From Diplonema papillatum (taxonomy: Eukaryota; Euglenozoa; Diplonemea; Diplonemida; Diplonemidae), in NCBI GenBank assembly GCA_030068145.1, contig JAPJBO010000417.1:62001-126000 (forward strand): a DNA stretch of 64,000 bases, written 5' to 3'. The notes under the pieces are model-generated. The model was not told where the DNA came from and searched no databases. It worked only from the letters and a program-made list of their open reading frames with translations. This document shows, one piece after another, positions 19,803-30,088 of the stretch (its first letter is position 1; each line of letters begins with the position of its first letter). The position numbers and the translations under genes were made by a program.

Positions 19803-20918
19803 ATGGCAAGCGAGGGAGAGATGCGAACTATTACAGCGGAGAGCCTACACCAACAGCTAAAGGGCTGGATGTGCTTGAGCGGAGACGTCGCCCGGTTTGA
19901 GGCGGTGCTGCATGAACTGGCCGCGTACGTTGACTCCGAGGGGCTGCTGCATTGCGGCAACCTCTATGCGAGGTGCGCGGCCAAGATGGCACCCATCCGA
20001 CCGGGAGCCAACGTCGAGGCGGTCCTGGAGCTGTGCGCTGAACGGGGTTTTGCGGCCTACGTGGCCGAGTGGGCAATGGAGACCCCAAAAAACCAACTCG
20101 ACATCTGGGTCCGAAAGACCACCCGGGAGGATGGGTTGGTCAAACCCTTCAAAGAGATCCGACGCGCGATGGAAAAGGAAGGCCTAAAGGGGCACGTAGT
20201 ACGACGGACAGGCGCAAAATATGAAGTCAAGCTGACAGACGACAGCAGCGAAGCGCAGTGGTGCGAGTTCGCAGGACGCTTAGACTTGTGCGGACTGGGA
20301 GTTCAGTACCAGGGGACCTGGATAAATACGGTCGAAGGGCAAGAGCGACGCAAAAGAGAGCGGGTCGAGAAGGAGGCGAAGAGCTACGGGGCAGTGGGCT
20401 TGGACTCGCACTTCGCACGCTTTGAAGTAAACGCCATTCTCAGTGAGGAAGGGTGGAAAACCGAGGACGTGCAGGTGAGACCCGTCTACGCACTGGGAAG
20501 AGGAACTTTCCGAATCGAAGGACTGACCGAAGAGCAGCAGTTGGAGCTAGCCAGGGGACCGTACGCAACCCCGTTCGGAAGCACAGTGCGTTTCGGCACC
20601 CTCGAACACCTGGTACCCAAAGAGCCGCAGTGGAGACGAGCGAGCGACACAACACCAAAGGCAGGCGAACGGAGCGAGCAGAAGACGCAGGAAGGGCCGA
20701 CCGCCGCCGACGCCGCAGACCCCCCGCAGGTAGCCGAACTACCCGAGGACGACGAGCCGACAAAAATCATCGAAGACGCCGACCCGAAACCTACGAACAA
20801 ACGACCCCGAGACTCAACCGGAAGCACCGAGCAGGAGAAGAAAAGACCGGACGCGGAGAAGGGACGGCTGAACGGCAAAGGGCAGAAGGGAGGTAGGGGC
20901 ACACCTAGACGAAACTAA
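19803..20918 (+). CDS. LINE-D ORF1 protein
   Basis: 371 residues from the ATG just after an A-tract. The first ~170 residues are mixed (LHQQLKGWMCLSGDVARFEAV...). Two segments (EVKLTDDSSEAQWCEFAGRL and FRIEGLTEEQQLELARG) resemble the compact RNA-binding folds of LINE ORF1 proteins. The last ~110 residues are Lys/Glu/Pro-rich and basic (KGRLNGKGQKGGRGTPRRN), fit for nucleic-acid binding. LINE ORF1 proteins coat the element RNA. No catalytic motif is present. Confidence 0.65.
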   Translation: MASEGEMRTITAESLHQQLKGWMCLSGDVARFEAVLHELAAYVDSEGLLHCGNLYARCAAKMAPIRPGANVEAVLELCAERGFAAYVAEWAMETPKNQLDIWVRKTTREDGLVKPFKEIRRAMEKEGLKGHVVRRTGAKYEVKLTDDSSEAQWCEFAGRLDLCGLGVQYQGTWINTVEGQERRKRERVEKEAKSYGAVGLDSHFARFEVNAILSEEGWKTEDVQVRPVYALGRGTFRIEGLTEEQQLELARGPYATPFGSTVRFGTLEHLVPKEPQWRRASDTTPKAGERSEQKTQEGPTAADAADPPQVAELPEDDEPTKIIEDADPKPTNKRPRDSTGSTEQEKKRPDAEKGRLNGKGQKGGRGTPRRN

Positions 20919-21059
20919 GCGCAAAAGCTACCCAGACGGACAATCCCAACGTGGTCGTAACCACGGAGGGAGCAACCAACAAAATCTATCACCTAACTCC
21001 CTTCCCCCCTACATCAACGAGCGGAGAACCCCACAAACAACAACGGTTGGTAGTACTAA

Positions 21060-24000
21060 GCGGGAACGTCTGCTGCAAGAAGCCCTTGGTTCTTTTCTTT
21101 CGAAGCAGAACTGCTCGCTGTCAACGAAGTTGGTTTTCCCCGCCAAACCTTCGAAAACGAAGCACACAAAGCCGGGTGGATGGTAGTAGCGGCAGCCTGC
21201 CAAGAGGAGCGACGAGGTCCGGTCGTAAGAAGCGCGATCCTAGTCCGAAGCAACTCGCAACTCACCTGCACGCGCACCGGCTACAACGCAACGGCATGCT
21301 TTGCAGACCTACAACACAGAGGGACAACCCTGAGGTTAGTGAGCGTCTATGTACCCTGCAATAAACCCGCGCATGAAGTTGAAAAGCTGGCAAAGTGGAT
21401 AATACACCGAACAAAACGCGCCAACGACTTCCTAATCGTGGGAGATTTCAACAGCCGCACGACCCCGCACGTAGAAAGCGCCATACGCACAGAGCGGTAC
21501 AGGGAACTAGTACAGGGTCGGACGACGTTCATAAGAGGGTCCGCGATGACAACGCTTGACCGGGCCTACACACCCCGACGCTCTGCAACGACGCTAAAGG
21601 AGATAGCCTTCACGGGCGGAAGTGACCACGCAGTACTCGTACTCGAAACACAGCACCTCAGCGCAACGCCAATTCCAACTCAACGCCACCCCAGAAAGAA
21701 CTTCCACCTGCCAGCGGATACTTTCTCGAACATCACAAAGACCATGAAGGACGAATCGCTGCCAACGCCCATAACCGTGCGAAGTACGAAACAAGCTCGG
21801 CTCGAGAAGGGCATAAAAACACGCCTGCAACAACGGATATCCTTGAGAGCAGCCAGCAACATCGAGGAGGTACAAAGACTCAACTCCGAGATACGCAACA
21901 TACGAAGGAAGCTCATCATCCACCTCAACACACACTGCGACGAAGTCAAGCCACCACGGCTCCCGTACAAGCCACCGCCAGCCGAAAATGTCACCACTTT
22001 CATCGACTTTTTCAGAGCACGTTTCAAAGCGACCACCGACCCCGCACCAACACCACCAGACGGTGGGTTCTGCACCATCGATGAGGACCAAGTTCTTGAA
22101 GCAGCGAAGACCATTAAAACCAGAGCGCGAACTGCCGACTATTCCGCCACATATTTGACGAAAATGAAACGCGACGAAGCAAAGGTGATTGCGGACGAGT
22201 TCAATCGCTGGCTTGCCTCTGGAATACCAATGGAATTCGCCACAGCATGGACCTTTCTGATTCGAAAACCAAGAACCACCAGCAACGACCCCTCAAACTA
22301 CCTCACCCTGTTCGTGAAGCTCTACCACACCGCCATTTTCCTCGCCTTTCGGGAGACAGCATACAAATCTGTGAAGCAACATACATTCCAGTACGGAAGC
22401 GTCAAGGCGAGCGGGCTCCACGAGATAATCGCCCAGGCGCAACAATGGCTGAACGCCCCAGAAGAGGAACAACACGTGGTGCTCATCACAGACGTGCAAG
22501 TGGCGTACGACAATGTAGACCACGACACGCTCGAACGGGACGTCAGGCGAACGATGGGAGCCCAATGGGCAAACACAATCCGCAGTGTCATCACAAACCA
22601 GTGGTACAGTCTCACATTCGAACCGGGTTTTACCACGCCAATGCGAATGACGAGAGGCGTAACGCAGGGCTCTGTGCTGAGTGTTGCACTGTACCTTTTC
22701 TACACGCGAAAGCCTCCCGAAACCCGTGCGGACTACACGAGAGCGATCGTCGACGACATCACAACGCTGACAACCGCTGAAAACGCCGCCAACGACCTAC
22801 GTGCAATCGAAGGCTGGGCAGAGGAAAGACATTTCACGCTTGCTGAGAAGAAGACGAAGCTCGTCTCGAAGACCCCGTGGACCCTCACAACAACAACGCG
22901 TGCCATAAAGACGATCCAAACGACAAGACTCCTCGGTGCATGCTTACACGCAACGGCAACAAAAACCTGCAGCAGGAATGAAAGGGTCATCGAGGCGTAC
23001 TGCCGGACAACGGACCTGATCTCCCAGGCAAAGTACAAACCGACGATCCGAAAAGCAGCAGAGCACCGAACTTACGCAGTCGCACGCCTCTCGTTACACT
23101 GCCTGTCCGTCTGCTTCGACCCCACCGCACAGAAAGTACAAGCAGCGGGCTGGAAGCTAGAGCCAAAGCACTATGGAGGAAGGGGGATCAAGGGGTTCGG
23201 AACGTGCAAAAGCGGATACGGGATCACGAACATCGCAGACTACACCACCATACAACGAACCCGCGCCCACCTTGCCAGCGGCTCAGACAGGCCAATCCCA
23301 ACAAGAGGCATCACACGCCGGAAACCAAACCCAACAAACGCACCTGCGTTCCTCAACGCCCTGCGCGAGCTCCTGGCCAACGCGCCCACACAGACGAGCG
23401 ACTGCGAAGTCGCAACCGACGGAGGCTGGTACGCGAACGAGTCAGTGGGCACGATCGGCATCGCTATCGGGGGAAGACGACTCGGTGCGGTAATAGTCGG
23501 AAGAGTGAGCTCGAGCACACAAGCCGAACTAGCAGCCATGCTCTGCCTCGCAACAGCGCTGAAGATGACGCAAATCCCGCGAGAACGCGTGCACTGGTGG
23601 ACGGACTCGCAGACAGCCCTGGCGCGACAACGCCACGAAGACAAGGAAGACCTGTACTCGCGCGCCCTGCACGACGAAGCGATTCCGCAGATCCAGTGGA
23701 CAAGGGGACATGCTGACTGTGTGACCCTCAACCAAGCCGACAAAGCAACGAGGGAAGCTTACACGGCGGGGGAGTACCACATGGATATGGAGTACTGCTT
23801 CCACTACTGGAACGAGGCGTACGTCTACCTGCACCCGGAAGGTTTGCAATGTGAAGCACCCGCCGACTTCGTGAAGAGAATCTTGCGCGAGCAGCGAGAA
23901 GCCCACGTGATACGTGCCATCGAAGCACTCGTCCCGCGAAGTCTGGCAGAGCCGAAGCGCATGCGAAGACTCGGAAGAATACCGGGTGCAGCAGACCTGC

Positions 24001-24308
24001 TACAGGCGATCATCAGACGCACCATCCTACAGCAACAAACCCGCCAGATGTGCAACGTCCGACATTGCACCGCGTATGCAACTGCACAGCATGTGTTGCT
24101 AACAGACGACCCAGCACACAATGAGGGCGGCCGCGCACCCACCGACGACTGGAAGACCCTCCACGGCCTCCTCGAAGCATACGCAAAGAAGCAGCTGGCA
24201 GCAATAGCTTTCGTCTGCAACAGACTCAGCAGACAATGCACAGAAGACAGGGCCGTTCAACGATGGATTGCAGCATGCCGACTATCAATCAACCAACCCC
24301 GCTCATAG
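21060..24308 (+). CDS. LINE-D ORF2: endonuclease, reverse transcriptase, RNase H
   Basis: The first ATG is at 21180 (1042 residues). The frame is open from 21060 and the extra part carries LLAVNEVGF, an APE-endonuclease motif, so translation probably starts further upstream. An earlier endonuclease piece (RLVVLSGNV) sits in another frame near 21040, suggesting a frameshift or a recoding site near 21060. Numbered from 21180, the endonuclease covers ~1-155 (VYVPCN, IVGDFNS, LDRAYTP, GSDHAVL). RT spans ~330-620 (TDVQVAYDNVDHD; GVTQGSVLS; IVDDITTL, with VDD as the active site). RNase H spans ~740-870 (ATDGG, QAELAAM, WTDSQTAL, TRGHADC). A Cys/His cluster follows near 960. Confidence 0.85.
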   Translation, partial: AGTSAARSPWFFSFEAELLAVNEVGFPRQTFENEAHKAGWMVVAAACQEERRGPVVRSAILVRSNSQLTCTRTGYNATACFADLQHRGTTLRLVSVYVPCNKPAHEVEKLAKWIIHRTKRANDFLIVGDFNSRTTPHVESAIRTERYRELVQGRTTFIRGSAMTTLDRAYTPRRSATTLKEIAFTGGSDHAVLVLETQHLSATPIPTQRHPRKNFHLPADTFSNITKTMKDESLPTPITVRSTKQARLEKGIKTRLQQRISLRAASNIEEVQRLNSEIRNIRRKLIIHLNTHCDEVKPPRLPYKPPPAENVTTFIDFFRARFKATTDPAPTPPDGGFCTIDEDQVLEAAKTIKTRARTADYSATYLTKMKRDEAKVIADEFNRWLASGIPMEFATAWTFLIRKPRTTSNDPSNYLTLFVKLYHTAIFLAFRETAYKSVKQHTFQYGSVKASGLHEIIAQAQQWLNAPEEEQHVVLITDVQVAYDNVDHDTLERDVRRTMGAQWANTIRSVITNQWYSLTFEPGFTTPMRMTRGVTQGSVLSVALYLFYTRKPPETRADYTRAIVDDITTLTTAENAANDLRAIEGWAEERHFTLAEKKTKLVSKTPWTLTTTTRAIKTIQTTRLLGACLHATATKTCSRNERVIEAYCRTTDLISQAKYKPTIRKAAEHRTYAVARLSLHCLSVCFDPTAQKVQAAGWKLEPKHYGGRGIKGFGTCKSGYGITNIADYTTIQRTRAHLASGSDRPIPTRGITRRKPNPTNAPAFLNALRELLANAPTQTSDCEVATDGGWYANESVGTIGIAIGGRRLGAVIVGRVSSSTQAELAAMLCLATALKMTQIPRERVHWWTDSQTALARQRHEDKEDLYSRALHDEAIPQIQWTRGHADCVTLNQADKATREAYTAGEYHMDMEYCFHYWNEAYVYLHPEGLQCEAPADFVKRILREQREAHVIRAIEALVPRSLAEPKRMRRLGRIPGAADLLQAIIRRTILQQQTRQMCNVRHCTAYATAQHVLLTDDPAHNEGGRAPTDDWKTLHGLLEAYAKKQLAAIAFVCNRLSRQCTEDRAVQRWIAACRLSINQPRS

Positions 24309-24445
24309 AGAAAATCAATGAAAACTCGAAACTTGCTAGAGCACATCATCAACAGACACAACGAAGTGAACGATTCGCGTTCTCGTAAGCCGTTGGGTCA
24401 AACAAGGAAAAAAAAAACAAAAAAAAAGAAGAAAACTCCACAAAG

Positions 24446-25271
24446 TCATAGCCACGAGGCGACCGATTGGCAAAAAACTGCCGTCATTAAAAAGAAAAAA
24501 GAGTGCTTCAGTCTGACTGGATTGTAGAACGGCACAGCCTCTACACAATCGGGCTCCTTCAGAACCTTTTTGCTGTAATGGCGGGCCATCGACTCTGTGG
24601 CCCAGTCGCCAACATCCTGCAAAGCCGAAAAGATGAGGCCCGACTTCAGGAGTGTACAGCAACCTCCTACCCTGGCACTGTGGGTGCAGAAAGGCCTACG
24701 GCTGCGCTGCGACGGGTGTTCCCCGTTCAGCGTCTCTCTTTCCTGCCCCCCCGACCAGCGCCTTGTAGAAGGACGGGTAGCTTGTGTAAGGGCACAAGAG
24801 CTCATTACCCCCGGCCCGGCTCTTCAGGGCCCGGAAGACTCTGACCGGGCAGTACGGTATGGAGCGCCCGCTGACTCCCGCGAGCGCCTTGGAAAGGGAG
24901 AGGGGAGGAACCAGGTCAATCTCCTCGAATTCGAGGACATTCGAGAAACCTTCGCCCTCCCCCTTCGAGACCCTCCAGACCACGCGGGCCGTCCTCTTTC
25001 CCAGCTCCACGTCACTCGTCCGCAGGGATTGCATGCTCGAGGTGCGAAGCAAGGTGAAATGCTCCGCGAGCATGCGTTGAGTTGGTCCTGGGTCTCTATC
25101 TCTGAGAAAACCAACCTCCATTGAGCTAGACCCAAGGGCTCCTCCGCGCGCAGGGAGAGGGCGGCCGCCAGGCCTTTGAACTTCTCGTACAGTTCCCTCC
25201 CTGGGCGTGGCTCGAGCCGTCAGGCGAGGCGGCCGCGTACGCGGCGTTCTGCGCGTTGCTACGTTTCGCAA
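24446..25271 (-). pseudogene. Tyrosine recombinase of DIRS-like copy 2
   Basis: Two overlapping minus-strand frames carry recombinase signatures: an H-x-x-R box (THSARVGGCCTLLKSG) and a terminal Tyr box (DWATESMARHYSK). The upstream part holds a LRTSDVELGKRTARVVW-type segment. It is fossil and broken. The family is the same as for the other DIRS-like copies, but the sequence is clearly diverged. Confidence 0.65.
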
Positions 25272-25344
25272 ACTGCTTGGTGATCAAGGCACGTGCAGTT
25301 TGGCTGGCGGCTGGTTCGCCGCAGGTAGCATATCGAGCGCAGTG

Positions 25345-26406
25345 TTACCTCTGACGTTTTCGGGAACCTTTGGGTTCGTTCCCAATGGCCCTGTTCCCAA
25401 TGGTTCCCGTCGCACGCGCCGGTTGCGGTGGCAGTCGAGAAAGGGGAGGAGGGACGACGGGTCGTGATGGGTCTCCCTGATGCTGAGGAGAGGCACTCAG
25501 CGTGTGATGATGCTGAGAAGAGGCAAACAGAAGAGAAAAGAAAAAGTGCAAGCGGTGCCCTGCAGCCGAATCGGCTCGCGGCTGCTCGCTTCTCATGCCT
25601 CTGATCGCCCTCTTGACCAGGGCGTCCTGCGGGAAGACCCTGCGGGGGAGGACCCCTCTTATCGGGTGGTGAGCCCACTCCACCTTCAGCCTGCTCGGCA
25701 GGTCTGAGAGGTTGTGCTCGCCGGGCACCCTCTCGAAGCGTACCGTGGCCCTTGCCCTGGCTAGGAACCCCCACAGCCAGTGCACCGGCTCGAAGAGTTC
25801 GACTGACCTGGAGCTGCCTTGCAGGATACTCTGCAGCGACACATTGTTGTCGATCCAGGACGCGAGGAGGAAGTCTCGCATGCCTTCGAACCAGTGAAGC
25901 ATGGAGACCGTGACCGCCGCGAACTCCAGCAGGTGGATGTCCGTCTTCCCGAACTCCATCGGGACAGGACAACTGAAGAACTCGATGTCGACCAACGTGT
26001 TACCCTTCATGGTGGCAAGAATGGCGCCGAGACCCTTCGGACAGGCATCGGTCTGCAGAACGTATCGCTTTTCTTCCACGGCTGGAGGGACAGTCGGGAT
26101 GAACTTGTTGAAATCTAGATGAGGGTCTTCGAAGAGCTCAAACCACCATAAGAGGGCCCTTCTAAGATCGCTGTTAAGGGAAAACCCCGGCTGGGTGGAC
26201 CGGGCGTCCGATCGCCTGTAGATCGGCTGCAGCATGATGCGGCCCACCTTGCCGTACAGCGCTGCGGTGGCGAAGTTGAGCTTCCCCGCCAGTGACGACG
26301 CTTCTCCCGGGGACAGCGAGTTGCTGTCTAAGAACTGTCGCAGTAGGCCCTTAAGCTTCTCCTTTCTAGGCTCAGATAAGAAAATATCTATGCCTTCCGA
26401 GCCCAT
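25345..26406 (-). pseudogene. RNase H region of DIRS-like copy 2
   Basis: 353 codons. The start (LSPGEASSLAGKLNFA) is the RT thumb/connection typical of DIRS-type RTs. An RNase H follows with LQTDACPKGLGAIL, LLEFAAVTVSM, WIDNNVSLQSIL and VPGEHNLSDLPSR, giving the expected D-E-D-D set. It removes RNA from the RNA-DNA hybrid. Confidence 0.75.
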
Positions 26407-26407
26407 G

Positions 26408-27583
26408 CTAGCCCGAGATGCCGGAAGCGGTTGCCGTCTTTTCCTCGTTGAAGGCGGTCCCCAGGATGCCCTCCAGTAACTCCAGGAGATCCCCGAGCAA
26501 CCTCTCGTCCTCCAGAAGGCCCGGACATGCGAAGTCGTCGAAATACTGCATGAGCGGTACCTTCATGCCGATCCGAACAATGCTCACCAGAGTCTTGGCG
26601 AAAGCGTTGTAGTGCACTACACTCGCCGACTCACCAAAGGAGAGCTTCTTCAGCTCGAAGAACCTTACCGCACCGGAAAGGTCCTCTGCCACCACTGCCC
26701 TACAAAGAGGCCCGTTGTCGGCCGCCAGCTGTCTGTAGGCCTCTCTGTGGTCGAGACCGACCATGCAGAAGGCGGTTTGTCCTCGGCTGCTGACCGTCTC
26801 CTGAACGAAGAGACGAGCAGACTCCGCGAAGACATCTATCGAGTCTAGCCGCACCTTGGACTGAACCGCTGTTGCCCTGTTGATCTGCGCCATCTTTCCG
26901 TCGTCACAGGCCCTCTCCTTCGGGGAGTCGCCTGGCCTGTCTGCCTTCACCTGCCGTACCACGAACCTGCGGAGGAAGACCGAGTTGCTCGGCAGCGGAC
27001 AGTTCAGCTCCTCCATGTGACCTGCCGCGATATCCTTCAGAACCGAGCCCCAGACGGACGACTTGTTGTCCCTCGAGTCCGACCGTATGGCTTTCTTCGT
27101 CCTGGCAAGGACATCCTGCTGACGCGCCAGGAGTTCTTCTACCGAAAGCTCCGGTGTGGTAGCCGGCCCTCTCTCATAGATGGCGTCATAGGACAAAACA
27201 CCCGACATGGGAAACCCGTCTTCCAGGTGCGTTATCAGGTCATCCATGCCTTTGATCCCAGTGTACCGCATCATCTCTGACAGGAGCGTCACGTTGCACG
27301 GTCCCTTCGGCTCGCCCCCCGTCTCCAAGGCCCGCCTCCTCCACCTCAAGAGGAACGCCGAGCGATACCTTTGGCATTCTTCCACCGAGTTCGAGGCATT
27401 GAATGATATCGCCGATCTCAGCTCCGGGTCCAGAGTGGGCTCCGGGTCCAGAGTGGCAACCGATGGTGAAGGTGGCGCAGCGTCAAGGGAGGAAAGAAAG
27501 AACCGCATTTTCGAGTCCGCCCCCCCCGCGTCCAGTGACTTGAGCGGCGAGGGGGAGGGAGGGGTGTCCGCTCCTGCCGACAC
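26408..27583 (-). pseudogene. Reverse transcriptase region of DIRS-like copy 2
   Basis: 391 codons. The N-terminal half is not recognised. The RT palm is clear from about residue 270: FCMVGLDHREAYRQL (first Asp), FELKKLSFGESASVVHYN, then VPLMQYFDDFACPG with the YFDD active site. It lies directly upstream of the RNase H region. Confidence 0.75.
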
Positions 27584-27589
27584 GGGAAG

Positions 27590-28399
27590 TCACTTCCCAG
27601 TGTCGGCCCTGGCCCTCTTCGTTGGTGGGCCGTGCTGTGCCTCGCGTCCCTTCCTTGAGGGGTCGGCCTGCGGCGGCTTGCCGAAGGTTCTCTGCCTGCG
27701 GATGGAGAAAGCCTTTCCAAGGTCTTGCGCAGGGCGGGGCTCCTGCCGGTGGCGGTCCTGCTGCTTCTCCAAGGCGAAAGACTGGATACCCAGCAGGATG
27801 CCGCTGTTCTCTTGCGTCAGCAGCCGGACGACCTCGGCGTCCGGTTGCTCGCCCTGCCTCGGCCGTCTGGCGCTGGCGAGCTGAACGCTGCGCAGCCTCC
27901 GATCATACTCCCTCGCCACGTGAAGCCTGTACCTGCAGGCGATATTCGTCACTATGGCAGGGTACGACATAACGAAGATAAGGGGTCTGGGGCCAAGAGC
28001 TCCCGTCAATGCGGCCGCCACCAAAAGCCGCTGCAGGGAGACTGCCAGGTGGGACAGGGGTGCGTCCTCCCTGCCCCTAGCCTCCTTCCTCTGCAAAGCT
28101 CCCGACTCGGTCAAGACGAAGCCGCTCTCCTCCGTCTCACCGCCGTGGGTCCAGCCATCCTGTGAGAAAGGGGGTCGTGAGACGTCCACAAAGGGGAGGA
28201 GCAGGTCAGGGGCGTCCTCCCCTCTCTTCTGAAAGGCGTTGAGCTGCGTGTAAGTGGGTTTTAAAAAATCTGGCAAGGCGGACAGCCCGTACACGTCGAG
28301 CTGCGTCTCGACGTCCAGGACCCTCCTGGGAAGTTGGGCCGGCCGAGAAGACACCTCCTCCTTTCTCCGCCTCGCCCTCTCGCACTCTACTCCAGGCAC
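27590..28399 (-). pseudogene. Gag-like frame of DIRS-like copy 2
   Basis: 269 codons upstream of RT. It has a PTYTQLNAFQKRGEDAPDLLLPF segment, an alpha-helical middle (SLQRLLVAAALTGAL), then a Gln/Arg-rich tail ending in KRARADTGK. No enzyme motif. It is called gag-like from position and a basic C-terminus only. Confidence 0.5.
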
Positions 28400-29160
28400 T
28401 CAAGAGCATAGACCCCCCGGTGGGACTGAGCAACCCACAGCTCTTGAAAAAACCGCGCCCCCCGGGGGACGACCAGCCACCACCGCCCCCCCCGAAAAAG
28501 GCTCCCTCCCCCCCAGAAATAATAATAATCGCCGCCCATCAGCCACTGCCCCGGCTGAAGCGAAAAGACCCCCCCTGCTCCTTACTCCTGGGGGAAAAGT
28601 TCTGCCCCAAAAAAGCCCGCCTTCAGGACCCCAGCCTGAGCAAGAGCGCCCAAAACACCCAGGTGCAGCAGCAACCTCACCCGAGGCACCCTCCCAGACC
28701 GGTCGCAAGCCGGTCGCTTGTGGAGGGTGTCTCCCCGAGTGAGTTGAGCGGCGTGATCGTACCCTTGCCACAGTCTGCCGGTTCAACCGGACTCGCCCAG
28801 ACTGGACAGGTACCCCAACGACCGTAGAAAAACGGAATTGGGGACCGCCAAGCCGCGCCACAGCGAGCGCAGGGGTTCCGACGCAAGATCCGGCTAGCCA
28901 CCGGGCACCCCTGCGGCAGACAGCGCAAGGACTGGCCAAGTCCCGCGTGGAGGGTGGCCCCTCCATCGCGCCGCGTACACGGTGAGAACCGTGGGTAGCA
29001 CCCTCTGCATCTCTCGAATCTCTGAGTTAGGTGGTTTTAGTGGGTAAGTCCCGACGGAAAAACGGACAGTCCCACACTCACAAGTTTGGTCCGGCTTGTG
29101 GTCGTGCGTCATGCATTTCCCCCCTCAGTTACCCAGGGGATTATACGGGCTTAGTTTAGC
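28400..29160. other. Flank of DIRS-like copy 2, no gene recognised
   Basis: Pro-rich open frames on both strands follow GC and CCCC-rich composition and carry no domain. It may be the leader of the DIRS-like element. Nothing else was identified. Confidence 0.4.
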
Positions 29161-29168
29161 GGTCTGAG

Positions 29169-30016
29169 AGACCGGAACTCAAATTCTTCCGGTCTGGGGG
29201 AAAAAAAAAAAAAAAACCACATAGCGTTCGGGTTGGGGCTTACCGGGTGGGAGCGGTAACGGGAGGGCCAGTATGCCACCAAAGAAGCTACAGCGTGTGG
29301 ATCCAAAGAAGGAGGGGATTCCCCGGGACATCGCAAGCATGTTCGGGCTCGCATCTCGGCAAACAGGACGGCAGACCAACGTCCCGAAAGAGGGGACAAA
29401 CACGGAGTACGAGCGGTGGACAAAGGAGTCGTACTCAGAAGTTGAGAAGGCCAACTCCCTGCACGACTTTCTGCACGAAAATCACCCGACCTACTTCCTT
29501 TGCGATGTCGTGATAAACCGCGCAACTGAAGGTTTAGCAGGCTTTACCCGCGTGACACCCCAGACAGTCCAGGCCTATCATGCCGAAGTGGCCACGCCCT
29601 ACGTTAACGGGCTAATCTCTGACCTTCGTTCGGGTTTGAAGAGCAACCTGGGTGTCATGGAGGGATTCAGCCTTTTTGACCTGAGTGGGCCTGTGGCTGG
29701 AAACCAACCTGAGGCGGTCAGACTTGTTGATATTCTTGTCGCCCATTACGGCGAGGAAAAGGTCCGACCAACCCAGGAAGGCAGATCCGCACGTTCTCCT
29801 CCCTTTCTCAATGCCCGCTTCATTGCAGATTTCAGGAATGAGGTTTTTCCCCGAGCCGACGACGAGCACAGATCTGTTCTCGAGGAGCTCAAAACCTTTC
29901 GACACCTCTCGGAACGGCATCGGTTGAAAGACTGTTCAGTTTGATGAAGCTGATCAAAACGAGGCAAAGGGCATGCAGTTGCAGCAAAAAAAAAAAACAC
30001 GCCCAGACCGGAACTC
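29169..30016 (+). mobile_element. Possible small insertion with direct flanking repeats
   Basis: AGACCGGAACTC occurs at 29169-29180 and 30005-30016 in the same orientation. Just inside it the left side has CCGGTCTGGG (29189-29198), and CCCAGACCGG (30002-30011) closes the right side. The interval holds one ORF (29273-29944) and has A-runs near both ends. The direct repeats could be a target duplication; the inverted 10-mers could be ends. It is too weak for a family name. Confidence 0.35.
29273..29944 (+). CDS. Hypothetical protein, possibly hAT C-terminal-like
   Basis: 223 residues from an ATG 57 nt after an A15 tract. The middle (YHAEVATPYVNGLISDLRSGL ... GFSLFDLSGP ... VDILVAHYGEEK) recalls the region before the dimerisation domain of hAT transposases, where a long helix leads into an F-x-L-x-P-like motif and a short L..HYG stretch. 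No catalytic Asp or Glu boxes are present, so at most it is a fragment. It is equally possible that this is an unrelated host gene. Confidence 0.35.
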   Translation: MPPKKLQRVDPKKEGIPRDIASMFGLASRQTGRQTNVPKEGTNTEYERWTKESYSEVEKANSLHDFLHENHPTYFLCDVVINRATEGLAGFTRVTPQTVQAYHAEVATPYVNGLISDLRSGLKSNLGVMEGFSLFDLSGPVAGNQPEAVRLVDILVAHYGEEKVRPTQEGRSARSPPFLNARFIADFRNEVFPRADDEHRSVLEELKTFRHLSERHRLKDCSV

Positions 30017-30088
30017 TCTCAGGATTTTTTCGAAGCCCCGTATAAACCCCTGCAGTTACCAAAAAAAAAAAAAAAGAGGGGGAAGAAG

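Larger units (their letters stand above)
19740..24435 (+). mobile_element. LINE (ORF1; EN-RT-RNase H), copy D
   Basis: ORF1 (19803-20918) and ORF2 (21060/21180-24308) lie in this order, followed by an A-rich tail (24407-24435). Two A-runs (19743-19763, 19774-19797) precede ORF1. It is unlike the (AC)n-associated LINEs of 40-64 kb in protein sequence and in lacking (AC)n at its ends, so it is a separate family. ORF1 and ORF2 are separated by 140-260 nt with several stops. Confidence 0.85.
24446..28399 (-). mobile_element. DIRS-like tyrosine-recombinase retroelement, broken (copy 2)
   Basis: Minus-strand order: gag-like (28399-27590), RT (27583-26408), RNase H (26406-25345), tyrosine recombinase (25271-24446). 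This gag-RT/RH-YR order is the one usual in DIRS and Ngaro elements of animals, and differs from the copy at 35.8-40.1 kb. The coding parts occupy more than one frame; I estimate two to four breaks. Its terminal repeats were not identified. Confidence 0.8.

Noticed and set aside
24254-24435. LINE-D tail as a polyadenylated host transcript
   Set aside because: The A-rich stretch directly follows the LINE ORF2 stop and is best read as the LINE tail.
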